DNA of 33,988 bases from Cyanobacteria bacterium OH_SFB_17 (lineage in GTDB: Bacteria > Cyanobacteriota > Vampirovibrionia > Gastranaerophilales > Gastranaerophilaceae): positions 1 through 33,988 of the forward strand of contig JAEWYI010000014.1 in the NCBI GenBank assembly GCA_023395735.1, given 5' to 3'. The translations under genes and the position numbers were made by a program. Shown piece by piece: positions 1 through 8,287 of this stretch. Positions within the stretch are counted from its first letter, which is position 1; each line of letters starts with the position of its first letter. The notes below the pieces were generated by a model. The model saw only the letters and a program-made list of their open reading frames with translations. It was not told the DNA's origin and did no database searches.

Positions 1-7
1 AAGAACT

Positions 8-529
8 CTAATCTTTAATCCCTTTTAAGCGCTCATCAGGTTCTGTAATGCTTGTTATTCTCAATCCAAAATTATCTTCAATTACAACGACTTCGCCATG
101 TGCGACCAGTTTTCCGTTTGCATAAAGCTCAACAGGCTCTCCCGCAACTTTTTCTAGCTCAATAATAGAACCTCTTGTCAATTCTAAAACTTTTTTAATA
201 GGAAGCTCTGTTCTACCCAGCTCAACTGTCAACTGCAACTTAATATCCATCAAAATGTCAAGGTTTTTGTTCACTTCGCCTTGAGCCTGATTCAAATCTT
301 CAAACGATGCAAATCTAACAGGCTGAACCGTCACGGGTCTTTCTACATCAATCTCAGATTCAAAACCTTCTTCTTGAGAAACTCTTTCTGTTTTAGTCTT
401 TACTTCGGGCGTTTCTTCCGCAACAACTTCTTGTTCAATTTCCTGTTCAATTTCAGGAGTTTCAGCAGAGATTTCAGGCTCTAGTCCGTTATCTTTTTCT
501 TGAATGTCATCTTTCTTACTTTTTGGCAT
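8..529 (-). CDS. fliN: Flagellar motor switch protein FliN
   Basis: FliN forms the lower C-ring of the flagellar motor, where it works with FliM in torque switching and in docking export substrates. The protein has 173 aa. About the first 80 residues are a Glu-rich, low-complexity, probably disordered extension. The conserved SpoA/FliN domain follows (about residues 95-165), with the typical VELGRTELPIKKVLELTRGS stretch and a closing GLRITSI strand. E. coli FliN has 137 aa, so the extra length is the acidic N terminus. The ATG is preceded by AGAAAGGG. It is the last gene of motA-motB-fliL-fliM-fliN visible here and starts 19 nt after fliM; the transcript probably continues beyond the left edge. 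The family assignment is secure. Confidence 0.95.
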   Translation of the reverse strand: MPKSKKDDIQEKDNGLEPEISAETPEIEQEIEQEVVAEETPEVKTKTERVSQEEGFESEIDVERPVTVQPVRFASFEDLNQAQGEVNKNLDILMDIKLQLTVELGRTELPIKKVLELTRGSIIELEKVAGEPVELYANGKLVAHGEVVVIEDNFGLRITSITEPDERLKGIKD

Positions 530-548
530 TTATAAACCCTTTCTGAAA

Positions 549-1571
549 TTAAATATATCCCTTTAGCGAATCTACCGTTGAATCGTATCTATCGGTTATT
601 TTCACACAAACATTCTTCTTCAATGTCCCCGGACGTGCGAAGAATTTTTTTTCATTATTAACTTGTACAACCAAATCTTCGTCTGTTTTATTATCAAGCT
701 TAATGATATCGCCTTCTTTGATATCGAGAAAATCCGAAAGCGAAATATCGCAAGAGCCAAACAAAACACTCAAATCAACTTTTGAAGTATTTAGTTTTTT
801 AATCATGTTTTGGCGCTCTTCTGTTGTTGCAACAATACCTTTTGTCTGGAAGAAATGCTGAGTACTCAAATGTCCCAAAACTGTTTCCAAAACAGGATAA
901 GGGAAACACAAACTCATCAATCCAAAATATTTTCCTGCGATTTGAACTTCAAACGTAATAAGAGCAACAATTTCACCTGAAGTTGCCACTTGTATCATCT
1001 GATAACTGTTATCCAAGCCTATAACCTCAGCCTGAACAGGAATAATATTACTCCAAGCACCTTCTAGCGTTTTTACAGTTCTTTCAATAACTTTTTTAGC
1101 AAGAGCCTCCTCAATATCAGTAAGCTCTCTTTGCTTGTTTTCGCTCAAACCCACACCGCCGAGCATCCTATCAACAATACAAGACAAAACTTCAAAACTA
1201 ACGCCCAAAAGTATTTGCCCAGGAAGAGGGTTAAGCTCAAAAATGCCTATGGTAATCGGAGAAGGCATTGAACGCATAAATTCGTCATAAGTAAGTTGGT
1301 CTGTAGAAACAACGTCAATTTCAATATGCATTCTCAAATAAGCAGTCAAGACAAGAGAAATTTGTCTTGAAAACTCCCTATGCACATCTTGAAGAGCTCT
1401 CAAGTGGTCTTTTGAAAATTTATCCGGACGTCTGAAATTGTAGAGTTTATAACCCTTTTTGTAATCGTCCTCGTTATTGTCTTCAGAGTAGGGATTGTAA
1501 AGCGATTCACTTGAATAATCCTGTGAATAAGCTAAATTTGTATTAAAATCTTGATTTTGTGATTCTGTCAT
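549..1571 (-). CDS. fliM: Flagellar motor switch protein FliM
   Basis: FliM is the C-ring switch subunit between FliG and FliN. The protein has 340 aa. A hydrophilic N terminus (about 1-45) is followed by the middle CheC-like domain (about 50-240, with FRRPDKFSKDHLRALQDVH and FELNPLPGQILLGV) and a C-terminal SpoA domain (about 265-335) that pairs with FliN. The N terminus lacks the LSQxEIDALL-type peptide that binds phospho-CheY in most FliM proteins, and an in-frame TAA lies five codons before the ATG, so a longer start is not possible. It follows fliL by 48 nt in the motor operon. Identification is secure; loss of canonical CheY binding is inferred. Confidence 0.96.
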   Translation of the reverse strand: MTESQNQDFNTNLAYSQDYSSESLYNPYSEDNNEDDYKKGYKLYNFRRPDKFSKDHLRALQDVHREFSRQISLVLTAYLRMHIEIDVVSTDQLTYDEFMRSMPSPITIGIFELNPLPGQILLGVSFEVLSCIVDRMLGGVGLSENKQRELTDIEEALAKKVIERTVKTLEGAWSNIIPVQAEVIGLDNSYQMIQVATSGEIVALITFEVQIAGKYFGLMSLCFPYPVLETVLGHLSTQHFFQTKGIVATTEERQNMIKKLNTSKVDLSVLFGSCDISLSDFLDIKEGDIIKLDNKTDEDLVVQVNNEKKFFARPGTLKKNVCVKITDRYDSTVDSLKGYI

Positions 1572-1619
1572 TTTTCCCCGTTTATTTTACCAAATTTCAA
1601 TAATATTGCTTGAGCTAAA

Positions 1620-2261
1620 CTATTGAATTATAAATTGTCCAAAGCTGACTCTGATAACTTCTCTTTCCCCTGCAAAAATAGAGTTTACAGATTCAGAAAT
1701 TTGTTCTTTTGCAAGTTCTTTTCCTGCAACAGAAGCCAACTCAGAAGACGATTTGCTTGATAATGTTGTGATAACCGCATCTCTGATTGCCGGTTTAAAT
1801 TGAGCCATTTCTGCTTCGATTGGGCTTGTTGCAGCTGATTCGCCACCGCCGTGGCCGCCGCCATGCCCGCCTGAAGGTGCTGCCGCAGCTAAATCTTCCG
1901 GTTTATTTGAAACTTCCAATGCAACATTTACTTTCAAATATTTTCTTGGAGAAACATCGCTTAAATTAAGAATAAAGTCGCCTAAATCAACAATTACTCC
2001 GTGCTGAACGGCCTCGTCAGTATCTTCTCCTGTTGCTTCATCAGGATTTTCCTCAGTTGTAGATATCGTTGAAAGTTTTGAATCTAAAAGATTTGATTGA
2101 AGAACATAACTAACACTGATGAACAAAACACAAATCAAAATAGTCGTAATAAGATTGATTACAATAACCTTCATATTATCATCTATAGGTGCTTTAACTT
2201 TTGGTTTTTCTTCACCCTCTGTTTTTGGTTTTATATCTTTTGGTTGATTTGGTTTTCCCAT
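1620..2261 (-). CDS. fliL: Flagellar basal body-associated protein FliL
   Basis: FliL is a single-pass inner-membrane protein that surrounds or stabilises the MotAB stator. The protein has 213 aa: a Lys/Glu/Pro-rich cytoplasmic N terminus (1-30), one transmembrane helix (about 31-53), a linker, and a periplasmic FliL domain (about 88-213) with GVIVDLGDFILNLSD and KYLKVNVALEVS. It ends in RVSFGQFIIQ, as FliL proteins do. A Gly/His-rich insert (GGHGGGHGGGE, residues 131-141) interrupts the periplasmic domain and is not part of the core family. The ATG has AGAAGGAAAAG upstream. It lies 25 nt after motB, and stator-adjacent placement fits its role. Confidence 0.9.
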   Translation of the reverse strand: MGKPNQPKDIKPKTEGEEKPKVKAPIDDNMKVIVINLITTILICVLFISVSYVLQSNLLDSKLSTISTTEENPDEATGEDTDEAVQHGVIVDLGDFILNLSDVSPRKYLKVNVALEVSNKPEDLAAAAPSGGHGGGHGGGESAATSPIEAEMAQFKPAIRDAVITTLSSKSSSELASVAGKELAKEQISESVNSIFAGEREVIRVSFGQFIIQ

Positions 2262-2286
2262 CTTTTCCTTCTTTCTCTAGCAAAAA

Positions 2287-2937
2287 TCATTTTTCCAACA
2301 CTATTATATCAACTCTTCTATTTAACATTCTACCACTAATTGATGTATTGTCAGCTATTGGCATGAATTCTCCGTATCCGACCGCACACAAGCGTTTTGG
2401 AGATATATTCCCCTGTTTTATAACATAAGAAATTATATTTGTTGCCCTCGCTGTGGATAATTCCCAATTAGACGGGTATTTTTCGTTCTTAATCGGAATT
2501 GAATCCGTATGTCCTTCTATTATAACAGGGTTATCAATTTTTGTTAATACCTTAACAATTTCGTTAAGTGTTTTTTGCGCCTCAGCCTTAATTTCAGCCG
2601 AGCCTTCATCAAACAAAACCCTGTCATTTACCCTGATTATAAGGCCTTTATCACTTTTTACAAGTTTAACTGAATTGGAGGTCGAAAGATTTTCTCTAAT
2701 CACTTTTTCTACATTTTGATATTGCACATCAGCTTGATATTTCGTAACATTTTCGATTTTAACACCTGAAAAAGTCTGCTCAAACTTTTTTTGCAACTCG
2801 TGAAGTTTTTGGTTATCCACTCTTACAATCGCATACAAAATCATGAAAAGAGCCAAAAGCATAGTGACAAAATCGGCATAAGAGACGACCCATCTATTTA
2901 TATAATCTTTTGAATTTGTGTAATAATCGTTGCGCAT
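2287..2937 (-). CDS. motB: Flagellar motor stator protein MotB
   Basis: MotB is the peptidoglycan-anchored half of the stator ion channel. The protein has 216 aa from the ATG at 2937; a TTG codon directly before it is also possible but lies next to the ribosome binding site GGGAAAGAG. The N-terminal helix carries the ion-binding Asp in RWVVSYADFVTML (D22). The C-terminal OmpA/MotB domain shows IEGHTDSIPIKN and NWELSTARA, the peptidoglycan-binding signature. It is shorter than E. coli MotB (308 aa), with a compact linker. It starts 11 nt after motA. The coupling ion cannot be read reliably from the sequence. Confidence 0.95.
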   Translation of the reverse strand: MRNDYYTNSKDYINRWVVSYADFVTMLLALFMILYAIVRVDNQKLHELQKKFEQTFSGVKIENVTKYQADVQYQNVEKVIRENLSTSNSVKLVKSDKGLIIRVNDRVLFDEGSAEIKAEAQKTLNEIVKVLTKIDNPVIIEGHTDSIPIKNEKYPSNWELSTARATNIISYVIKQGNISPKRLCAVGYGEFMPIADNTSISGRMLNRRVDIIVLEK

Positions 2938-2948
2938 CAACTCTTTCC

Positions 2949-3707
2949 CTATCTGACCTTATGATGAAATCTTAAATATGCAACAAGTTTTTCTTCTATA
3001 ATAGCAGGATTTTCTTGCATCAAAATAGATAAAATCCCTTGAAGCATAACTTCTTTCAACAATATTTTTTCTCTGGTTTTTTGTTTCAAATTACCTGCTA
3101 TCGGTAACAACACAAGGTTTGCAATCCCGACACCGTACAAAGTGGAGACAAAAGCTGTTGCAATTCCTGCGCCTAAAACACTCAAATCTTGAATATTAGA
3201 CATAACATGAATTAGCCCCATAACAGCGCCAACCACACCGAACGTGGGTGCATATCCGCCCAAAGCTTCGAAAACTCTGGAATTTATTAGCTCTTCTTCT
3301 TCTTCATAAGAAATTTCGGAAGACAAAACGTCATACAAAAGCTGAGGATTAGTCGTGTCTATCGCTAGCTGAAGCCCTCTTGCCAAAAAACCGTCCTTTA
3401 TATCAGGCAAAACAGCCTGCAAAGATAAAAGCCCATTTTTTCTTGCATAATGAGAAAGTTGGATTATGTTCTCCACAACTTTCATTGAACGATTTTCTTC
3501 TTTATAAAAAATACCTTTTGCATGCTCAAAAGCTTTTTTTACGGTTGCATAGTTAAAATTCAACAGAGCCGCACAAAAAGTTCCGCCTACAACTATCAAA
3601 AACGCAGTTGGTTGAAGCAAAATCATAATAGATCCTCCCTCTATAACATGGGTTGCAAAAACCATTATCAAACCCGCCAACAATGCTGTTACTGCGACTA
3701 AATTCAA
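2949..3707 (-). CDS. motA: Flagellar motor stator protein MotA
   Basis: MotA is the membrane subunit of the stator that converts ion flow into torque on FliG. The protein has 252 aa from a TTG at 3707. An upstream TTG at 3722 is in frame, but the sequence between them contains AGGAGG placed 6 nt before the 3707 TTG, so the longer start would bury the Shine-Dalgarno sequence. Four membrane segments are visible (about 3-20, 27-48, 152-170 and 183-203). Motifs are QPTAFLIVVGGTFCAALLNF and YAPTFGVVGAVMGLI with the conserved Pro (P154). The charged cytoplasmic loop lies between TM2 and TM3. It is the first gene of the motor operon. No convincing flagellar sigma-28 promoter was seen in front of it. 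Confidence 0.95.
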   Translation of the reverse strand: MNLVAVTALLAGLIMVFATHVIEGGSIMILLQPTAFLIVVGGTFCAALLNFNYATVKKAFEHAKGIFYKEENRSMKVVENIIQLSHYARKNGLLSLQAVLPDIKDGFLARGLQLAIDTTNPQLLYDVLSSEISYEEEEELINSRVFEALGGYAPTFGVVGAVMGLIHVMSNIQDLSVLGAGIATAFVSTLYGVGIANLVLLPIAGNLKQKTREKILLKEVMLQGILSILMQENPAIIEEKLVAYLRFHHKVR

Positions 3708-4089
3708 TTTTTTCCTCCTCAAATCCCTAGTTTTTTATTCTATGCTAATTTTAAAGCACAATATTCATCCCTATTATTTAACAATATAATCACACACTTT
3801 AAAAAAAATGACCATCCTCCAACGATACGAGATTTGCGCCCTAACCCTTAATAAAAAGGTAATCCGGCTGCATCATATAATTTCTTATAATCTTTTTTTT
3901 GCATCCGAAATATCTGTCGGAAAAATTCACAGAATAAATTATACCTCGTTTAAATTTATCTTCTTTTTTATAAACTTTTGCAATCATGGTTTATTAAGCA
4001 TATAATTTTATTATCAAATTTTCGTCGGAAAAATTATTTATTGTTGGGATATTTTTTGTTATAATAAAATTTGAGTTGGGGAACTAATT
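3708..4089. other. Intergenic region between motA and the lytic transglycosylase gene
   Basis: These 382 bp separate the divergent motA and transglycosylase genes. An extended -10 element for the rightward gene lies at its right end. The 12-mer GTCGGAAAAATT occurs twice in direct orientation (3916-3927 and 4024-4035). The rest is AT-rich. A 65-codon plus-strand open frame at 3808-4005 has no ribosome binding site and reads like chance sequence, so I do not call it. I found no RNA gene or convincing motA promoter. Confidence 0.5.
4057..4065 (+). promoter_or_regulatory. Extended -10 promoter element of the lytic transglycosylase gene
   Basis: TGTTATAAT matches the extended -10 consensus TGnTATAAT exactly. 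No good -35 hexamer lies 16-18 bp upstream, which is normal for extended -10 promoters. Transcription would start near 4072 and give a leader of about 18 nt before the ATG at 4090. This is a sequence prediction only. Confidence 0.5.
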
Positions 4090-6120
4090 ATGATATCAAG
4101 AAAAAATATAATAATAACATTAGCTGCTATTTTTGTGCTCCTTTTTATAGTGCCAAATTTTTCAAGACTTATTCCTGAAAGCAAAAATTATAAAAATTAC
4201 CAAGAAGCACTTGCCGAATACGGACAAAACGATTTTCAAAAAGCATATTCATCTTTTGGAAAAGTTTCAAGGTTTTCAAAATTAAAACCTGCTGCCATTT
4301 ACAGACAAGCCCTTTGCGCTGACAAACTTGACGATAAAAGAATGAAGTTTAAAAAATACAAGCAAGTAATAAAAAAATATCCAGGCTCAACCCTTGCGAT
4401 TAAATCGAAATATGTGCTTGCCCAAACCTATTACGAAGAAAAAAACTACCGCAAAGCAAAAAGAGAGTTCAGGGAAATTTTGAGAAAATACCCTAAAACA
4501 GATTTTAGTGTGGCTTCTCAATACTATCTCGGCTCAATTGAAACCTCAACAGCGCTTAATACAAAAAGTAAAAGAAAAAAGAATAAAGCGGCAAACAAAG
4601 CGATAAAATATTTCAGAAACTATCTTCTTGAAGCTCCGACAGGCAGATTTGCCAAAAATTGTGCTCAAAAATGGACATCTTTAAACCCAAACTTGAAAAA
4701 CGAAGATAATCTTCTTGTTGCAAGAGTTTATCTTGAAAATAAAGACTACAAAAGCGCCCAAAAACATCTAAGATTTTCAAAAATTGCACTTGCTTGGCCA
4801 TATTTTGTAAAATGCGCATTTGCAACAAAAGATTACTCAAAAGTCAAATACTACACCGAACTTGGCATGCAAGGAAAAGGTGAAGACGACATCTTTATAA
4901 ACGAAACAATTGACGAAGAACTTCAAAACAAAAACACCTACGAAGCAATTGATTTGTATCTAAAAGCAAGCAACTCGCCTAAAACTGCCATCTCATATCT
5001 GCTTGCAAAATCAAAAAAAACTCGCGGATATGATTATTTATTGTTTAAAAACTGTAAAAACCTGCCTGAATCAGCACAAATGGCTTGTTTTAATACCCTA
5101 TACTACGAATTTCCAAAAGGACAGTTTGCGGCTGAATCTCTTGCAAATATTTTCTACGGAAAAATAAGACAAAATAATTTGTTTACAGCTAAAAAAATCG
5201 GACAAAAACATCTTTCTGAATTCCCAAACGTAAATTCTTCTCCAAAAGTAATGTTTTGGATGGCAAAACTCAACGAAAGAACAAAAAATTACAACATCGC
5301 AAACAATTATTACAAATCTCTTATAAACAAATACCCTGACGATTACTACGCGTTTCATGCATTCTTGAACATAAACAGATTCAGACACATTAGAACAATC
5401 CCGCTAACTCAAGAACAAGTTGAATTTCCATACAAAAACGGAAACTACGGGCTAATTACAGAACTTGCGAAAGTCAAAGACTACGGATTGATAAATCTTT
5501 TGTGCAAAGACGATAAATTCGTCCAAAGCTGGCTTTCATACCTTCAAGGTGACTTTGCAAATTCTTCTAGAATAGCAAGAGATGCTATGGATGAAATGAA
5601 AACAAAACCGCACAGAAATGACCCAAAATGGAAACTGGTTTATCCAATACACTACTATGACATCATAAATGACAAAGCCATAAGCTGGTATAACGATCCT
5701 GTTATAATCCTTTCCATAATAAGAGAGGAAAGCTATTTTAATCCAAAAGCAAAGAGTCCAGTGGGCGCAAGAGGGCTTATGCAACTTATGCCGGCTACCG
5801 CAAAAGAAACAGCAAAAGCAGCAGGTATAAGCTTGATTAACGAAGAAATGCTCTATGATTCAGAAATAAATATCACACTTGGAAATGCATACTATTCAAG
5901 GTTAAAAAGCAACTTGGACAAAAGAGATATTCTTGCAATCCTTGCCTACAACGGAGGCATAGGCTCCGTTTCGAAATGGAAAGCAAATCTGAATTACGTG
6001 GATATAGATGACTTTGTAGAACAAATTCCATATTCTGAAACCCAAAATTACCTTAAAAAAGTCTACAAAAGTTACTGGAATTATATCAGAATCTACGATG
6101 GAATAAGGTTTAAACAATAA
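4090..6120 (+). CDS. Membrane-anchored TPR lytic murein transglycosylase (Slt70-like)
   Basis: This enzyme cleaves the MurNAc-GlcNAc bond of peptidoglycan, leaving 1,6-anhydro ends. The protein has 676 aa. An N-terminal hydrophobic helix (about 8-26) acts as signal anchor. A long alpha-helical region follows, with TPR-like repeats (for example around 95-135, LAQTYYEEKNYRKAKREFRE). A C-terminal SLT domain (about 535-655) carries IREESYFNPKAKSPVGARGL, with catalytic Glu E547, then MQLMPATA and ILAYNGG. The architecture matches soluble lytic transglycosylase Slt70, with a membrane anchor instead of a cleaved signal. It stands alone, divergent from motA and convergent with metK. A role in wall turnover or flagellar passage through the wall is possible but not shown. 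Confidence 0.9.
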   Translation: MISRKNIIITLAAIFVLLFIVPNFSRLIPESKNYKNYQEALAEYGQNDFQKAYSSFGKVSRFSKLKPAAIYRQALCADKLDDKRMKFKKYKQVIKKYPGSTLAIKSKYVLAQTYYEEKNYRKAKREFREILRKYPKTDFSVASQYYLGSIETSTALNTKSKRKKNKAANKAIKYFRNYLLEAPTGRFAKNCAQKWTSLNPNLKNEDNLLVARVYLENKDYKSAQKHLRFSKIALAWPYFVKCAFATKDYSKVKYYTELGMQGKGEDDIFINETIDEELQNKNTYEAIDLYLKASNSPKTAISYLLAKSKKTRGYDYLLFKNCKNLPESAQMACFNTLYYEFPKGQFAAESLANIFYGKIRQNNLFTAKKIGQKHLSEFPNVNSSPKVMFWMAKLNERTKNYNIANNYYKSLINKYPDDYYAFHAFLNINRFRHIRTIPLTQEQVEFPYKNGNYGLITELAKVKDYGLINLLCKDDKFVQSWLSYLQGDFANSSRIARDAMDEMKTKPHRNDPKWKLVYPIHYYDIINDKAISWYNDPVIILSIIREESYFNPKAKSPVGARGLMQLMPATAKETAKAAGISLINEEMLYDSEINITLGNAYYSRLKSNLDKRDILAILAYNGGIGSVSKWKANLNYVDIDDFVEQIPYSETQNYLKKVYKSYWNYIRIYDGIRFKQ

Positions 6121-6150
6121 AACAGGGGCCCTTCGGGCCCCTGTTTTATA
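6121..6150. terminator. Bidirectional rho-independent terminator
   Basis: An 11-bp perfect GC-rich stem (AACAGGGGCCC, 6121-6131, with its complement at 6135-6145) closes on a TTC loop. It is followed by TTTTATA on the plus strand and by TTTTATT on the minus strand. It lies directly after the transglycosylase stop codon and 20 nt past the metK stop, so it can end both convergent transcripts. It is the strongest terminator in the window. Confidence 0.92.
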
Positions 6151-6165
6151 ATCTTTAATCATTAA

Positions 6166-7440
6166 TTAAAGACAGCAATTACAGTCAAGAGTTGATTGTT
6201 TTTTCAAATCTTCCGCTTTGTTTGTTTCTTCCCAAGGAACATAAAAATCACTACGTCCCATGTGTCCGTAAGCTGCAAGTTTTTGGTAAAATTTACCGTC
6301 ATTTTTTGCAGGCAACCCTCTTAGGTCAAACTGACTTATAATCGCAGCCGGTCTCAAATCAAAGTTTTTATTAACCAAGCAGCAAATTTCTTCGTCAGAA
6401 ACTTTACCTGTTCCAAAAGTATCAACCATGACAGAAATTGGTTCTGCAACACCGATTGCATAAGCAAGTTCTAATTCGCACTTTTCAGCCAAACCTGCCG
6501 CCACAATATTTTTTGCAACCCATCTTGCCGCATAAGCCGCTGAACGGTCAACTTTTGTAGGGTCTTTGCCTGAAAAAGCTCCGCCGCCGTGTCGTGAATA
6601 ACCACCGTATGTATCAACGATAATTTTTCTTCCTGTCAAACCGGCATCCCCTTGTGGTCCGCCGATTACAAAACGCCCTGACGGATTAATCAAGAATTTT
6701 GTATTTGCATCAGGCTTCAAAGCTTCAGCTTCAAAAATATAATCTACAACATGCTCAATCAAGTCTTTTTTAATCGTTGCTTGAACAAATTTATTGTCAC
6801 CGTTTCCATCGATTTCAGGATCATGCTGAGTCGAAATTAAAACTGTATCAATTCTATATGGTTTTCCATCTTTGTATTCTACTGTAACCTGAGATTTTCC
6901 ATCTGGTCTAAGGTAATTTAAGATTCCCTGTTTTCTTACTTCGGACAATCTAAAAGAAAGCTTATGAGCAAGACTAATCGGCAAAGGCATAAGCTCAGGT
7001 GTCTCATTACAAGCATAACCAAACATAATACCCTGATCGCCAGCGCCCAAAACATCAGTTTCGGTATCAGACGTGCTTGCATTATCATCTCTTGTTTCAA
7101 ATGCCTTGTTAACGCCGCCTGCAATGTCAGAAGACTGCTCGTCAATGCTTGTCAAAACAGCACATGTGTTGCTGTCAAAGCCTCCGCTTCCTTCTCCGGT
7201 GTAGCCGATATTTTTAATTGTGTTTCTGACAACATGCGGAATATCAACATAACAATCAGATGTGATTTCTCCGCAAACAAGTACCATACCGGTGGTTACG
7301 GTTGTTTCAGCTGCCACTCTTGATTTTGGACATTTTGTCAAAAATTCATCCAAAATTGCATCAGAAATTTGATCGCATACCTTGTCGGGATGCCCTTCAG
7401 TTACTGATTCTGAGGTGAATAAAAAGTTTTTCGATGCCAT
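6166..7440 (-). CDS. metK: S-adenosylmethionine synthetase
   Basis: MetK makes S-adenosylmethionine from methionine and ATP in the cytoplasm. The protein has 424 aa, near the length of cyanobacterial MetK and longer than E. coli MetK (384). The N-terminal signature FTSESVTEGHPDK includes H17 and D19. GAGDQGIMFGYA and the glycine-rich GGAFSGKDPTKVDRSAAY loop are intact. The C terminus carries a short extension ending DCNCCL, with three Cys in the last five residues. The ATG has GAAGGGGG upstream. It is transcribed after a methyltransferase gene, a possible user of its product. No SAM riboswitch fold was seen in the short leader. Confidence 0.97.
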   Translation of the reverse strand: MASKNFLFTSESVTEGHPDKVCDQISDAILDEFLTKCPKSRVAAETTVTTGMVLVCGEITSDCYVDIPHVVRNTIKNIGYTGEGSGGFDSNTCAVLTSIDEQSSDIAGGVNKAFETRDDNASTSDTETDVLGAGDQGIMFGYACNETPELMPLPISLAHKLSFRLSEVRKQGILNYLRPDGKSQVTVEYKDGKPYRIDTVLISTQHDPEIDGNGDNKFVQATIKKDLIEHVVDYIFEAEALKPDANTKFLINPSGRFVIGGPQGDAGLTGRKIIVDTYGGYSRHGGGAFSGKDPTKVDRSAAYAARWVAKNIVAAGLAEKCELELAYAIGVAEPISVMVDTFGTGKVSDEEICCLVNKNFDLRPAAIISQFDLRGLPAKNDGKFYQKLAAYGHMGRSDFYVPWEETNKAEDLKKQSTLDCNCCL

Positions 7441-7463
7441 TTTTCCCCCTTCTTTGTAAATCC

Positions 7464-7484
7464 AGTTCTGCCTAATGCAGAACT
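7464..7484. repeat. Inverted repeat upstream of metK
   Basis: A perfect 8-bp inverted repeat (AGTTCTGC and GCAGAACT) surrounds a 5-nt loop. It has no T-tract on either side, so it is not a standard terminator. It overlaps the predicted metK start of transcription, so it could be an operator or a 5' mRNA hairpin. Function unknown. Confidence 0.5.
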
Positions 7485-7509
7485 ATAATATAATATTAAC
7501 TTAAATCAA
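7482..7509 (-). promoter_or_regulatory. Possible metK promoter
   Basis: On the minus strand TTGATT (7509-7504) and TATAGT (7487-7482) are 16 bp apart, which fits a vegetative promoter for metK. Other registers in this very AT-rich stretch are also possible, for example TTTACA-N18-TATATT, so the exact start is uncertain. Confidence 0.35.
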
Positions 7510-7523
7510 TTGTAAAATCAATT

Positions 7524-8177
7524 TCAACTTATCATAGAACAGCATTTCGATTTCGATTTTATCAATTCAAGAATTTTTTTGTTATCCTCTAAATCACTTT
7601 CTGACAATTTATTAACTTTTTGCGCTAGCAAAGTGGACTGACATAATTTTATCATCCTAAAATTATCGTTTTGAACCAACTCCTCAACCAAAACAGTAGG
7701 CCCCTCATAATAACAAATATCATGTATACAGACGTATCCGTTTTGAATAAGTTTCGGAAAAAACAGCTCAAAATCTTTTTTTACATAATCATATTTGTGA
7801 AACCCGTCGATAAAAAGAATTTCGATATTTTCTTCAAAATTTTCTCCTGCAATTTGAGATTTTTCTTTTATATGACAAACTCTTTTCAACAAGCCGTTTT
7901 GCTCTAAATTAGATAAAAAAGTTTCGTATTTTCCATTTGGCTCATCTTTAGAAGTCAAAAAAGGGTCGATGCTGTATATTTTCCCCTCAAATCCTGCATC
8001 CACAGCAGGCAAAGACATACACACAATAGATTTGCCGCACCAAGAACCGATTTCCAAAATTGCACCATTTCCTTTTGCTTCTTTAGCAAGAGAATACAAC
8101 AACTCAGCTTCTTCATCATGCAGCCAACCTTCAATTTTATCCGTAATCTGTTTTATCTGAGCAAACGAAGTTGCCAT
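7524..8177 (-). CDS. Class I SAM-dependent methyltransferase (Methyltransf_24-like)
   Basis: The protein has 217 aa from the ATG at 8177, which has AAGGAG 8 nt upstream. A longer in-frame reading to 8249 crosses the sepF terminator and has no ribosome binding site, so I reject it. The Rossmann fold is clear: motif I AILEIGSWCGKS (39-50), an acidic strand end YSIDPF (68-73), and the ILFIDGFHKYDYVKKDFELF block (120-139) followed by GYVCIHDI. This pattern is typical of the Methyltransf_24 family, found in small-molecule and glycan methyltransferases; the substrate cannot be predicted. The C terminus ends KSKCCSMIS. It lies upstream of metK on the same strand. Function beyond the fold is unknown. 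Confidence 0.8.
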   Translation of the reverse strand: MATSFAQIKQITDKIEGWLHDEEAELLYSLAKEAKGNGAILEIGSWCGKSIVCMSLPAVDAGFEGKIYSIDPFLTSKDEPNGKYETFLSNLEQNGLLKRVCHIKEKSQIAGENFEENIEILFIDGFHKYDYVKKDFELFFPKLIQNGYVCIHDICYYEGPTVLVEELVQNDNFRMIKLCQSTLLAQKVNKLSESDLEDNKKILELIKSKSKCCSMIS

Positions 8178-8202
8178 AATCTTATCTCCTTCAGAACAAT
8201 TA

Positions 8203-8231
8203 TAAAACAAAAGGGAGGAAAAATCCTCCCT
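8203..8231 (-). terminator. Rho-independent terminator of sepF
   Basis: On the minus strand an 8-bp stem AGGGAGGA/TCCTCCCT with a TTTT loop is followed by TTTGTTTTATAA. It lies about 57 nt downstream of the sepF stop and just before the methyltransferase start, so it ends the yggS-sepF transcript. Confidence 0.8.
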
Positions 8232-8287
8232 ATTAACAACTATCATCAAATCAACGCGGCATACATAGCCGCATATCTCTCTCCGTT

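Noticed and set aside
3708..3722. Longer TTG start for motA
   Set aside because: The added codons contain the AGGAGG ribosome binding site of the inner TTG.
3808..4005. Plus-strand open frame of 65 codons in the motA-transglycosylase gap
   Set aside because: No ribosome binding site, Phe/Ile-rich composition typical of translated AT-rich non-coding DNA, and it overlaps the direct repeat copy.
7441..7523. SAM riboswitch in front of metK
   Set aside because: Only 83 bp, with a single 8-bp hairpin and no T-tract or recognisable SAM-aptamer core.
8178..8249. Longer start for the methyltransferase
   Set aside because: The extension crosses the sepF terminator hairpin and has no ribosome binding site; the inner ATG has AAGGAG.
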